DNA of 64,000 nucleotides from CBDFHF01 sp965247565 (GTDB taxonomy: Bacteria; Pseudomonadota; Gammaproteobacteria; Methylococcales; Methylomonadaceae), in contig CBDFHF010000003.1 in assembly GCA_965247565.1 (NCBI GenBank), forward strand, positions 868,001-932,000. The letters are read 5' to 3'. Under the pieces are notes generated by a model. That model was not told the DNA's origin. It saw only the letters and a list, made by a program, of their open reading frames with translations, and searched no databases. A program made the position numbers and the translations under genes. How positions within the stretch are numbered: position 1 is the first letter of the stretch; the number at the start of each line of letters is the position of its first letter. Of the stretch, positions 9,307 through 17,792 are shown one piece after another.

Positions 9307-10047
9307 ATGCGAGTTTCCCGGTTATATGTATCCATGCCTTTGGCTGAGGGTGAACAAATAAACTTGGACGAGGAGTCTGCTCACTATGTTCGATCAGTAT
9401 TGCGCTTAAAAAAAGATCACGATATGGTTTTATTCAACGGCTCGGGTGGTGAGCATTTTAGTACACTGACCGAAGTCAGCCGAAAAACCGTATCGCTGGT
9501 TATCAAGCAATGGCATGATCGCAATAATGAATCGCCATTACACATTATTTTAGGATTGGGTATTGCTAGGGGAGATCGCATGGATTTTGCGGTGCAAAAA
9601 GCGGTCGAATTGGGAGTAAATCGAATTACTCCGTTATTAACCGAACGCTGTGTCGTGCAATTTAAAGGCGAAAAAAAACCGCAACGTCTGATACATTGGC
9701 AAAAAATTGTTCAACATGCCTGCGAGCAAAGCGGCAGAACACTATTGCCAGAACTCATTGAAATCGCACGACTACAAGACTGGTTAGATAAACAACATGG
9801 CTTAAAAGTGTTTCTTGATCCTTACGCACAAACTTCGCTAGCAGACTTAAAACCACAACAAATGACAGTTACCCTACTCACCGGACCCGAAGGCGGTTTT
9901 TCCGACCAAGAACGTGATATGGCGAAAGCCGCCGGTTTTATACCGGTACGCTTAGGCAAACGTATTTTAAGAACAGAAACCGCATCGTTGTCCGCATTAT
10001 CAGCGGTACAGATGTTGTGGGGTGATTTTGGTGGAGGACAGGAGTGA
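9307..10047 (+). CDS. rsmE: 16S rRNA (uracil-1498-N3)-methyltransferase
   Basis: RsmE, a SPOUT-class enzyme that methylates U1498 of 16S rRNA. 246 aa. The N-terminal MRVSRLYV with HYVRSVLRLKKDH is the RNA-binding PUA-like part. The C-terminal knot carries LLTGPEGGFSDQE and LRLGKRILRTETA-like residues (RLGKRILRTETASL), the SAM-binding signature. Start placed at ATG 9307, just after the bioA stop, because it gives the canonical N-terminus. Overlaps the protease gene by four bases (GTGA). Confidence 0.95.
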   Translation: MRVSRLYVSMPLAEGEQINLDEESAHYVRSVLRLKKDHDMVLFNGSGGEHFSTLTEVSRKTVSLVIKQWHDRNNESPLHIILGLGIARGDRMDFAVQKAVELGVNRITPLLTERCVVQFKGEKKPQRLIHWQKIVQHACEQSGRTLLPELIEIARLQDWLDKQHGLKVFLDPYAQTSLADLKPQQMTVTLLTGPEGGFSDQERDMAKAAGFIPVRLGKRILRTETASLSALSAVQMLWGDFGGGQE

Positions 10048-10943
10048 AAAGGCAATATCTGCTGGCGTCGCTCACGCCATTTTTAATATTACTCTTGTTA
10101 ACAATACTGGCCTGCGTGCTAGGTTACGCAGTGACAGAAATCATCGGTGAACCTTCCGCATTACGTAAATTGATTATTCGCATCACCCAGACATTACTGG
10201 TGTTGAGTATTTTTCCGGCGATGGCATTTTTAAAACTAACCAAGGCCGAATTAGGCCTAACTCATGCCAAGCATTTTTTGAAACAAATAAGTCAAGGATT
10301 TGTGCTGGGCTTAATAACTTTATTGCCTGTATTCATCCTGTTTTATGTGCTAGGCATCAGTATATTTGATAAAACTCAACCCTGGACCGTAGGGCTGGCA
10401 TTAAAAAAAATACTACTCCACCTGCTACTTGCACTCTTAATTGGTGTGGTTGAAGAACTGGTATTTCGAGGCATGTTATTAGCTGGGCTGCGAAAAAAAC
10501 TGCCCGTATTGGGAGCCATCCTCGTTAGTTCGATTTACTTTGCCGCGTTGCATTTCCTGGATAGTAAAACCGATATACCCGAACAGGAATTTAATTTGCT
10601 CAGCAGTTTTGACTTGCTAAGACAAGCTTACGCTAATATTTTCGACGCAAAAAATTTATCGGCTTTTTTATCACTGCTAATGGTTGGTATTTTTCTCGCC
10701 GTGATTAAAACTCGAGCTAAAAAAGGTTTAGGTTTGTGCATCGGTTGTCATGCGGGCTGGGTTTGGCAAATGAAAATGAACGGCAGCCTTTTTAATACCG
10801 ATTACAGCTCCTCATACCTTTACTTAGTTAGCAACTATAACTTTGTGCTCGGCCCTTTAGTTACCAGCTGGCTGGCACTCGCCTTAGTTGGTTACTTTGT
10901 TTACAGAAGCCGCCAAGCGAGCAAGTTGCGGGGAATTCGCTAG
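10044..10943 (+). CDS. CPBP family intramembrane glutamic endopeptidase
   Basis: 299-aa membrane protein with about seven to eight hydrophobic segments and the CPBP (Rce1/ABI) motifs: Glu137-Glu138-x3-Arg142 (VVEELVFRG) and His170 (YFAALH), with a third conserved region in LCIGCHAGWVWQMKMN near 240. Members are intramembrane proteases or act in bacteriocin self-immunity; the substrate is unknown. The gene begins with GTG, overlapping the rsmE stop. A hairpin follows about 90 bases downstream. Confidence 0.85.
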   Translation: MKRQYLLASLTPFLILLLLTILACVLGYAVTEIIGEPSALRKLIIRITQTLLVLSIFPAMAFLKLTKAELGLTHAKHFLKQISQGFVLGLITLLPVFILFYVLGISIFDKTQPWTVGLALKKILLHLLLALLIGVVEELVFRGMLLAGLRKKLPVLGAILVSSIYFAALHFLDSKTDIPEQEFNLLSSFDLLRQAYANIFDAKNLSAFLSLLMVGIFLAVIKTRAKKGLGLCIGCHAGWVWQMKMNGSLFNTDYSSSYLYLVSNYNFVLGPLVTSWLALALVGYFVYRSRQASKLRGIR

Positions 10944-11029
10944 ATTTTGCCATCAACTGCTTCTCGCAAACTGAAAATACAACAAAACCTTTAGTTTTAA
11001 TGGATAGCATCGTCTTACAAAACCAGGGT

Positions 11030-11059
11030 GTTTTAAGTCAACTCACCGCCACTTAAAAC
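11030..11059 (+). terminator. Hairpin after the bioA-rsmE-protease genes
   Basis: Inverted repeat GTTTTAAGT (11030-11038) / ACTTAAAAC (11051-11059), loop 12 bases, about 87 bases after the protease stop. There is no long T-run, so strength is uncertain. Confidence 0.4.
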
Positions 11060-11205
11060 CTCAAAAGCTACAAAATAGTCTATGGTGTGAAGTACACGAT
11101 GCACCTACTTGAGTAGAAGCCTGCAATATTCGTCAAAAAATCTTTGCACTCATGTTGGTTTGCGCTGTCGTAGAGGTTAATTAAACGAAACCAGTGGCTA
11201 ACCCT

Positions 11206-11227
11206 CCAAAACGCACGCGCGTTTTGG
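11206..11227. repeat. Perfect 9-bp hairpin upstream of the copper oxidase gene
   Basis: CCAAAACGC (11206-11214) and GCGTTTTGG (11219-11227) form a GC-closed stem with a 4-base loop. It ends 39 bases before the oxidase ATG, so it is either in the leader or the terminator of preceding transcription. The rest of the 10944-11266 gap shows no gene. Confidence 0.5.
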
Positions 11228-11266
11228 CGTTACAATAAGCTGTTTTCTAAATTATTTTGTAGGTGT

Positions 11267-12913
11267 ATGTTTAACAGACCTCTTGTACTAACCTTCCTGC
11301 TGATCGCAATTTTAGTTGGGATCGCCAGTCAATTTGTTCCACATCTTTCGGAACAAGCCGGTGTTACCCCACCGGATACCGTAGCAAGTCAATTGGAATC
11401 TGATGGTACAGAAAAACCTTGCCTGAACGAACACCCAGACTGGCGCAAGGCACAAGTCATTGACGGTGTTGAGATTGCGGAGTCTTTAGCCTGCGATCCT
11501 GACAATCCTTTCGATATTGCTGCTGCGGTTAAGGGCATCAACAACGTGTCCATGGCTACCATCATGCAGTCGGATCTCGCTCAAGATGCGGTGGTGATGG
11601 GCGAAGATCTAGACAAAGACGGCGACCCCGATGTAATCCGCATTAAACTGGAAGTCATGGAATTAAATGGCGCCAGCCCTGATGGCGAATTTTTGATTAA
11701 TACCTTCGATATTGCCCCAGCCATTCAACCCGGTTTATGGGTTTATACGCCGAAAATGCGCGGTATGGGTTTAAAGCACTTTAACTCTTTTGTGGCGCAT
11801 CCTTTAATTCGAGCGCCATCACCGGTCATACGGGTCGAACAGGGTGATAAAGTTTTTATCACTTTAGAAAACACGCATTACTTGCCGCACACCATTCATT
11901 TGCATGGCGTTGATCACGCTTGGCAAACATCTAAAGGGTATGATAATGACGGCATGGAGGAGCATCCGGTTTTCCCCGGCAAAAGCCATACTTATGAGAT
12001 TCAACCCCGACATGCTGGCACCATGTTGTATCACTGTCATGTGCAAACTGCGCAACATTTTATGATGGGTTTAAACGGCATGTTTGTAGTGGAAGAAAAT
12101 CGCCCTAACAATTGGGTGCAAACCTTTAATGTCGGCGCAGGGCAAGTGCGGCATTCTTCTGTTGCGGTTAAGCAGGCTTTTAACCAGGAATATGATTTGT
12201 TTTATCAGTCGGTAGATAAAAAACTGGCCAAAATTATTCAAGACAACAATGATCCCAGATTGATCGCCCATCGTATGAGCCGCGAATACAATATGACTGA
12301 ATCCTTTGAGAATTACTTTATGCTCAACGGGCGTTCATTTCCGTATACATTGCGCGAATCGATTGTTGCGGTTGCAAATAATGAAACTATCAAGCTGCGT
12401 GTTGCCAACGTACAGCGTTCATCGGTAGCGTTGCATATACATGGGCACAAAGCGACAGTCACCGCCTTAGACGGTGTCGATCAAACCGGTGTTATGCGCG
12501 ATGTATTCGACATAGCCACTGCACAGCGTATGGATATAAGTCTAAAAACGACCAACGATGGCTTAAACAGCTACGGCCCGGGGTTATGGATGTTTCACGA
12601 CCATGTGCCAACCGGAACCACCACAGATGGCATGGAACCGGGCGGTAACATGGCTATTTTGGCGTATAAACCATTATTGGATGAGCAAGGCATGCCGAAA
12701 ATGCACGATGAATTGCTTAGCCAAGTCTTTAATAAAAATTACTACACCAAAAAGCAAGCAGTATGGGGACAAGGTGATTACGCGCCAGCGTTGGGTGAAG
12801 CGGGTTTAATTGCACCCGATTTGCTGAAAATTATAATCTTTGGTTTGGCAATTGGCTTGATTATTGGCTTGCTGATTTATATTGCGGTCGTGCATCAGCG
12901 GAGACAGCGGTAA
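11267..12913 (+). CDS. Membrane-anchored multicopper oxidase
   Basis: Periplasm-facing multicopper oxidase, 548 aa. Hydrophobic segments at 5-20 and near the C-terminus (about 516-540) anchor it. Copper ligands: HTIHLHG (His208, His211, His213), YHCHVQTAQHF (His256, Cys257, His258, His264), then LHIHGH and WMFHDH in the C-terminal domain. The type 1 Cys is in the N-terminal cupredoxin domain; the C-terminal block has Asp where three-domain laccases have Cys. That arrangement resembles Cu-nitrite-reductase-like or two-domain oxidases. A DxDxDG-type Ca-binding-like loop (DLDKDGDPD) occurs near 114-122. Its stop overlaps the cupredoxin gene start (TAATG). Substrate not deducible; copper handling is likely. 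Confidence 0.85.
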   Translation: MFNRPLVLTFLLIAILVGIASQFVPHLSEQAGVTPPDTVASQLESDGTEKPCLNEHPDWRKAQVIDGVEIAESLACDPDNPFDIAAAVKGINNVSMATIMQSDLAQDAVVMGEDLDKDGDPDVIRIKLEVMELNGASPDGEFLINTFDIAPAIQPGLWVYTPKMRGMGLKHFNSFVAHPLIRAPSPVIRVEQGDKVFITLENTHYLPHTIHLHGVDHAWQTSKGYDNDGMEEHPVFPGKSHTYEIQPRHAGTMLYHCHVQTAQHFMMGLNGMFVVEENRPNNWVQTFNVGAGQVRHSSVAVKQAFNQEYDLFYQSVDKKLAKIIQDNNDPRLIAHRMSREYNMTESFENYFMLNGRSFPYTLRESIVAVANNETIKLRVANVQRSSVALHIHGHKATVTALDGVDQTGVMRDVFDIATAQRMDISLKTTNDGLNSYGPGLWMFHDHVPTGTTTDGMEPGGNMAILAYKPLLDEQGMPKMHDELLSQVFNKNYYTKKQAVWGQGDYAPALGEAGLIAPDLLKIIIFGLAIGLIIGLLIYIAVVHQRRQR

Positions 12914-13569
12914 TGAAAAACGGTTTGTTATTTATCAGTATTTTGTTTTTGATTGCTGCGAAACCCGCTTTTACCGAAGGCATGGGTGACATGGAGCATA
13001 TGAGCATGGACGAAACCGGCATGATTATGAACGCCAACCACGACAAGCTGCCGGCCGATTGTCAAAAAGTTTCCGAAGATGTCAATATTACTATCCGAGC
13101 CGGACATAAACACGCTACGAAATTTCCCGGCAAAATGTTTGCTTTCGATCAGCAAGAGCTGGACGTTAAACCTTGCGCCAGAATCAACATTACCTTTATC
13201 AACGACGACCAAATCCGCCATCAGTTGATGATTCACGGTTTGCCGGGTTATTTATATCCGCAAGGCATGTTCCATCTGGAACTGAATGGCGAAGGCCAAC
13301 TTAAAGCATCGCTCATCGTACCCAGCCAGAAAAAAACCTATCTCATGCACTGTGAACTACCGCAGCACATGGAAAAAGGTATGAAAGCGCAATTAAAAGT
13401 CGATGGCGGCGATGTGGATTTGCCTAGTATTCCCGGCATCAGTGAACCAATTAAAGCTGATGTTTACCCGGTAGCCTGGACTAATGGCACCTGGATGATA
13501 TTGGCTTTTTGCGGACTTGTGGGATGTGTATTGCCTTTTTTAGCAATGAAGTTCAAAAAGAAACAATAA
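12913..13569 (+). CDS. Membrane-bound cupredoxin-like copper protein
   Basis: 218-aa exported protein with an N-terminal signal peptide (about 1-21), a Met/His-rich stretch (MGDMEHMSMDETGMIMN, 24-40) suited to Cu(I), and a cupredoxin domain. Type 1 ligands appear as His103/His108 (IRHQLMIHG), Cys147, His152 and Met157 (MHCELPQHMEKGM). A C-terminal transmembrane helix spans about 193-212. It is translationally coupled to the multicopper oxidase, so I infer that it passes electrons or copper to that enzyme. A convergent hairpin follows the gene. Confidence 0.82.
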   Translation: MKNGLLFISILFLIAAKPAFTEGMGDMEHMSMDETGMIMNANHDKLPADCQKVSEDVNITIRAGHKHATKFPGKMFAFDQQELDVKPCARINITFINDDQIRHQLMIHGLPGYLYPQGMFHLELNGEGQLKASLIVPSQKKTYLMHCELPQHMEKGMKAQLKVDGGDVDLPSIPGISEPIKADVYPVAWTNGTWMILAFCGLVGCVLPFLAMKFKKKQ

Positions 13570-13630
13570 TAAATCTCAAGACATTGGAATTAGTCTTATT
13601 ATTTTAGGCACCCTCTTTACGAGAATCCTA

Positions 13631-13663
13631 AAGATATACGCCCTGTAAGCAGACGTATATCTT
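13631..13663. terminator. Bidirectional hairpin between convergent genes
   Basis: AAGATATACG (13631-13640) pairs with CGTATATCTT (13654-13663), loop 13 bases. It lies between the cupredoxin gene (rightward) and the VPLPA-CTERM gene (leftward), where a shared terminator is expected. Confidence 0.6.
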
Positions 13664-13683
13664 GAAAAGATAGATTACTCCAC

Positions 13684-14262
13684 TCAGGCTTTGTTCCGTC
13701 TTTCGGAAACGCCCGCAACGCCCAATGCTGAAATAAATAACCAAAAAGCGGCTGGAAGCGGCACGATCGTGGTTGAGACGGAAGCATTTGCGGTCAGCAC
13801 ATTGCCGTTGGAAAGCGTGTCGATATCCGGATTAAAGTTGGGATCAAAAGGGCTGCGCGAAAACAAATCATAGTTGAGTACAATCTCGCCATATGCGGAA
13901 CTCCCCAGTGCTGCATTCGGGCTAATGGCGAAACTGCCTATACCAGTAGGCGTGTTGGCATCGAATGATTGCGCCCACGTTGTGCTGGCACCCAGTCCAG
14001 GGCCAACCACAAAGAAATTTTCCGGGGCGCTAATGTAATCTGTGAAAGTGCCAAGTGAAGAAGTTGCAGAATCAAAAGTTGCACCGGTCACCACCAGATA
14101 GTTTTCAGTATTACTGAGGCTAAAGCCCCAACCGACCGTGGCGCCTGGCAACCCCGAAATATTGCCGCTCGCGGGATTTAGCTGCAAGGTAACCGCAGCC
14201 TGAGTCGTGCCATGAGAAAGTAGCCCCAACATAACAACTAACAGATAAGCTTGATTAAACAC
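13684..14262 (-). CDS. VPLPA-CTERM (PEP-CTERM type) exported protein
   Basis: 192-aa secreted protein. It has an N-terminal signal peptide (MFNQAYLLVVMLGLLSHGTTQA) and a C-terminal sorting signal: VPLPAAFWLFISALGVAG followed by the basic SERRNKA. This is the VPLPA variant of PEP-CTERM, processed by an exosortase at the membrane. The middle is a beta-rich domain with no enzyme motif. The genes upstream in the same direction encode two exported LamG-like proteins that lack this tail. No exosortase gene is in the window. Confidence 0.88.
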   Translation of the reverse strand: MFNQAYLLVVMLGLLSHGTTQAAVTLQLNPASGNISGLPGATVGWGFSLSNTENYLVVTGATFDSATSSLGTFTDYISAPENFFVVGPGLGASTTWAQSFDANTPTGIGSFAISPNAALGSSAYGEIVLNYDLFSRSPFDPNFNPDIDTLSNGNVLTANASVSTTIVPLPAAFWLFISALGVAGVSERRNKA

Positions 14263-14284
14263 GGTGGTATCTCCTAAATGATGA

Positions 14285-15568
14285 TTAACGGTATTGATTA
14301 TTTAACGTTTTCGAACCACTCACTATGCCGTTATTGCTGCTAAACGGAATAGTGGCTTTAAATCTGGCGTTGTTAGGACAGCCGGTGAAGTTGATGGTTG
14401 CTGTGCCGCTTGCTTGAGCTCCAGCAGGGATATCCCCTACGCCCAGCGGAAACGACAAAGGATTACTAATGATCGGTGTACAAACGGCACCCGCAGTTTG
14501 AGTTAGGACCAAGCTGTCGATTTGGGCATTTTCGGCTGGGCAGCTGCCTTTATTCGCGATATTGAGGCTCCATGATCTGGCATTTTGTGCGCCGGATTTG
14601 CTGCTAATTAGGGCTGAAAGCTCAGGGAGTGAACTTTCGCAGAAATCCGTTTTTGCGTAGTTATATATCTTTAGATCGTCTATGTCTCCGGATGCACCGC
14701 TATAGCAAGTAAGGGCGCCACCAATGAAGGGACAATATGAGCTTGCTCCGAGGACTAAATATTTTCTAAAGGGTAATAACAGTTGAAGTTTCTGGGGTGT
14801 TGATGCAACAACTTTGCCGTTAATCATTAACGCGAGTGTTTTACCTGTCAGGCCTGGAATACCAGTGTTCTTCCAGATGACTGTCATGTGCATCCACTGT
14901 TCCGCATCAAAACGTACTCGATCAGTTTGATATTCGACAGGAGTATTGACTTGAACGCCACTCATGTAAACAGAAAAAAACTTTCGCCCTCCCCAGCCAG
15001 CCCAAACCAAACTAAATTCTGCTTTGCCAGATTGATCCTGCTCGTTACTTACGTTATCGGGAGAGTTATGACGATCTTTACTCGTTAAAAGATAAAACAC
15101 TGCGCTGGCATCGTTCTGGTTATAGTGAGGCTTGTACCAAAAATCGATCGTCCACTCATTGGGGCTCAACTGGGATCCAACTGGATAAACAACTTGATCC
15201 TGTGTAGCGGCGCCATTATCACTACCTGAATAATTAATGGCCAAATAGCCATTATGTTCAGATTCAGTGCCAAAATTAATGAAGCTGGGATTGGGTGCAC
15301 CGCAACAAAATTCACCTGGTTGGTAATAACGCAAAATTCCAGATGATCCGACTAATGGCGTTGGAAGGTTTACTTCACCATTTCCGTTCTGTCGTATGAA
15401 AGGTGAAACATTTTCATATGTATCATGCAAAACAAGTCCCGTATCTTCCAAGGTCAATGCCGATTGTTCGATATTTGGTTGGGCGTGAATCACTGGGGGG
15501 ACAGAAAATAAACTAAAAAACATTGTACAAGCTGCAAGGTATGCAACTCGGTTGTGTTGACTAGTCAT
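14285..15568 (-). CDS. Exported LamG/concanavalin-like protein, paralogue 1
   Basis: 427-aa secreted protein with a signal peptide (to about AQPN), a LamG/concanavalin-A-like jelly-roll domain (WTIDFWYKPH ... LALMINGKVVAS ... GDIDDLKIYNYAKTDF) and a C-terminal beta domain of about 110 residues ending SKTLNNQYR. GGAGGAA a few bases upstream of ATG 15568 fixes the start there rather than at the ATG at 15580. The C-terminal domain is close to identical in pattern with the next gene. Ligand unknown; carbohydrate or surface binding is a family-level guess. Confidence 0.75.
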   Translation of the reverse strand: MTSQHNRVAYLAACTMFFSLFSVPPVIHAQPNIEQSALTLEDTGLVLHDTYENVSPFIRQNGNGEVNLPTPLVGSSGILRYYQPGEFCCGAPNPSFINFGTESEHNGYLAINYSGSDNGAATQDQVVYPVGSQLSPNEWTIDFWYKPHYNQNDASAVFYLLTSKDRHNSPDNVSNEQDQSGKAEFSLVWAGWGGRKFFSVYMSGVQVNTPVEYQTDRVRFDAEQWMHMTVIWKNTGIPGLTGKTLALMINGKVVASTPQKLQLLLPFRKYLVLGASSYCPFIGGALTCYSGASGDIDDLKIYNYAKTDFCESSLPELSALISSKSGAQNARSWSLNIANKGSCPAENAQIDSLVLTQTAGAVCTPIISNPLSFPLGVGDIPAGAQASGTATINFTGCPNNARFKATIPFSSNNGIVSGSKTLNNQYR

Positions 15569-15673
15569 TTGTTCCTCCATTTTTTTAGTGTCAAGCCACG
15601 GAAACTGCTTTGTTCAAACTGAGCATCTATAATCAGAACTTGTATGATCACTTTGCTGTCTCCTAGATTAGGA

Positions 15674-16909
15674 TTAACGGAACTGGTTATTCAAAGTTTT
15701 CGAGCCGTTCACCTGCCCGTTATTGCTACTAAACGGAATGGTGGCTTTAAACCGGGAGTTGTTGGGGCAGCCGGTGAAGTTCAATGTCACCGTACCGCTG
15801 GCTTGGGCTCCAACCGCAATATTGCCTACTCCCAACGGAAACGACAAAGGACTGGTAATCACTGGTGTGCAGGCAGTACCAGCAATTTGGGTCAATACCA
15901 AACCGTCGATTTGGGCATTCTCTGCGGGGCAATAGCTGGTGTTGGCTATAGAGAGCTTCCAAAGCCTAGCGTTCTGATTACCTGACTTTTGGGTTATGCC
16001 CACCGACAACTTAGGAAGCCCGCCTATTTCACAACCCACTGGACTTTCATTGAATCGATCGGAAAAGTCGGTTTTGGCGTAGTCCCAGATCACAAGGTTG
16101 TCCGTAACCCCTTTGACGGCATTGTAGTGAGTATCCCAACCCCAGGAATTTGGACCGGAACCAATGAACAAATAAGGATCGATGTGGCCCGATGCTGTCC
16201 AAGTGGCTTGGGTTTTACCTTTTAACGCACCATTAACATAAATGCGAATGGTGTCGCTGGTACCGGATATACCGGAAACATCCCAAACAAAGGCAAGATG
16301 CATTAACGTGCCATCAATGAAAGCTAGTTCTCCGTCTGGAGCTACCGAGTAATCGGGGGTTAAAGCGCATGCAGATTCTGAGTTTTTTGAAGCACAGAAG
16401 AAAAAGCGTTTGCCATAAGATCCATAATCCCAACCGTTCCAGCCTGCTGCTAGCGACACATCGGTTACCCAATTTTGATCTGGATAATGGTTCATTAATT
16501 TGTTTCGGGTATCAAAAAAATAGGCGTGATTAAAGGTTTGGGCGCTGTATTTAAATTGGAACCAAAATTCTATAGTTCCGCGGGATGGTGTCAATTGGGT
16601 TTGTGATAGGTCGGCAACGATGAAATTTGCACCATCGTTTGTTCCACCCTCATCGGGGTCATGGTTGATGAAAAAGGCATTACCGAACTTGCCAGGAACG
16701 ATCATGGCTTCTTCCCAGTCATTTATGTGGTAACTGATGGGTATTAGCCCGGGTCCGATCTCACTATTGGTTATCTCGCTTACACTACCCAACTTGTTCC
16801 ATAAAACAACATTGCCCGATTGCGCTTGCACCGCGAACGGAATGAGTAAAGTGATTAGAACTATTAGAAATGTAGCCATGCGGGTAACTTGATATGAATT
16901 GATGTTCAT
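15674..16909 (-). CDS. Exported LamG/concanavalin-like protein, paralogue 2
   Basis: 411-aa secreted protein, tandem paralogue of its downstream neighbour. Signal peptide ends around AVQAQ. The LamG-like domain includes GTIEFWFQFKYS ... IRIYVNGALKGK ... GVTDNLVIWDYAKTDF. The last 110 residues (from LSVGITQKSGNQNARLW to SKTLNNQFR) align almost residue by residue with paralogue 1. GGGAGGTT just upstream supports ATG at 16909 over an upstream in-frame ATG. The two copies are same-direction neighbours, so they arose by tandem duplication. Role unknown. Confidence 0.75.
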   Translation of the reverse strand: MNINSYQVTRMATFLIVLITLLIPFAVQAQSGNVVLWNKLGSVSEITNSEIGPGLIPISYHINDWEEAMIVPGKFGNAFFINHDPDEGGTNDGANFIVADLSQTQLTPSRGTIEFWFQFKYSAQTFNHAYFFDTRNKLMNHYPDQNWVTDVSLAAGWNGWDYGSYGKRFFFCASKNSESACALTPDYSVAPDGELAFIDGTLMHLAFVWDVSGISGTSDTIRIYVNGALKGKTQATWTASGHIDPYLFIGSGPNSWGWDTHYNAVKGVTDNLVIWDYAKTDFSDRFNESPVGCEIGGLPKLSVGITQKSGNQNARLWKLSIANTSYCPAENAQIDGLVLTQIAGTACTPVITSPLSFPLGVGNIAVGAQASGTVTLNFTGCPNNSRFKATIPFSSNNGQVNGSKTLNNQFR

Positions 16910-17328
16910 TTGAACCTCCCTAAACAAGCCTAGAAAGAATTTGACAAAAACGCCAAACTCCATTTAATGACCATAACAATGACCATGCTCGACAGTCTGG
17001 CAATCCTGGAGCATAAGACCCTTAATATTCCGTCGCTACTTTACGATAGTCTTGGCCTTAAGAATTCGTTGACTTGAAGTAGATCATAGAGGGTGATTAA
17101 TTTCAACGTAGTGTTTTGATCAAGATTAACTCTATGCGTTTCGTTATGGCTATCTGCCTATCATTAATTTTGCTGTTTTAGATTTAATGATCCGCAACAT
17201 TTGTGTAATGGTTTAATAAAACAGGACACTTCTGAAGGCAGATTTATAATGTTATTAGATGGTGATGTAAAAATACTGACAACTGGTAACTTTTCAATAC
17301 TGATTGACAACTAAAACAATCGATCCCT
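16910..17328. other. Intergenic region between exported proteins and the nif-type operon
   Basis: About 420 AT-rich bases between two divergent genes, containing the promoter of the leftward LamG genes. No gene-like frame is visible. It ends at the NifA-type site described separately. Confidence 0.4.
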
Positions 17329-17344
17329 TGTCCGGTTTCCGACA
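17329..17344. promoter_or_regulatory. NifA-type upstream activator site (molbindin operon)
   Basis: TGTCCGGTTTCCGACA matches TGT-N10-ACA exactly. Its centre is about 150 bases upstream of the transcription start predicted from the -24/-12 element at 17460, within the range known for NifA sites. Confidence 0.75.
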
Positions 17345-17459
17345 ATTATTTCCAAAATCCGTTGTTTTGTTAGTTTAGATAAAACTAATTCACGATCATA
17401 AAACTTCAAAATATCCGCAGCCATCTGTTTTAAAAGAAAATTTAACCTCCCACTCAAGA

Positions 17460-17475
17460 TGGCATAAACTCTGCT
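17460..17475 (+). promoter_or_regulatory. Sigma-54 promoter (molbindin operon)
   Basis: TGGCATAAACTCTGCT has GG and GC separated by exactly 10 bases, as required for the -24/-12 element. The predicted start of transcription, about 17486, lies after an upstream ATG at 17481, so translation must begin at the next ATG, 17517. Confidence 0.75.
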
Positions 17476-17516
17476 AAATCATGATTGTTACCCCAACAAT
17501 CGGCAGGTATATTTCT

Positions 17517-17726
17517 ATGCAACTCAGCACTCGAAACCAATGGTCAGGCATCATTAAAGCCATAAATCATGGCAATATCGTCTCGGAAGTCACCGTAGAA
17601 ATAGCACCGAATGTCTCGGTGATTGCAATTGTTTCTAAAACTGCCGTTGAGGCCCTTGGACTTGAAGTGGGAAAAAAAGCCTACGCATTGATTAAATCGA
17701 CCGAAGTGACTCTGGCTATTGATTAA
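17517..17726 (+). CDS. Molbindin (Mop/TOBE domain molybdate-binding protein)
   Basis: 69-aa single TOBE-domain protein of the molbindin (Mop) family, which binds molybdate in the cytoplasm as an oligomer. The pattern STRNQWSGIIKAINHGNIVSEVTVEI ... SVIAIVSKTAVEALGLEVGKKAYALIKSTEVTLA is typical. I choose ATG 17517 because the sigma-54 promoter just upstream excludes the earlier ATG and the length then fits the family. As first gene of an apparently NifA-controlled operon it would buffer molybdenum for FeMo-co synthesis. No ModE DNA-binding domain is present. Confidence 0.9.
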   Translation: MQLSTRNQWSGIIKAINHGNIVSEVTVEIAPNVSVIAIVSKTAVEALGLEVGKKAYALIKSTEVTLAID

Positions 17727-17792
17727 CAGAGCCACACCCTGTTTTAACTACCCATCGAATGACAAATTACCAAAACCATCTGGAGAAAAACA

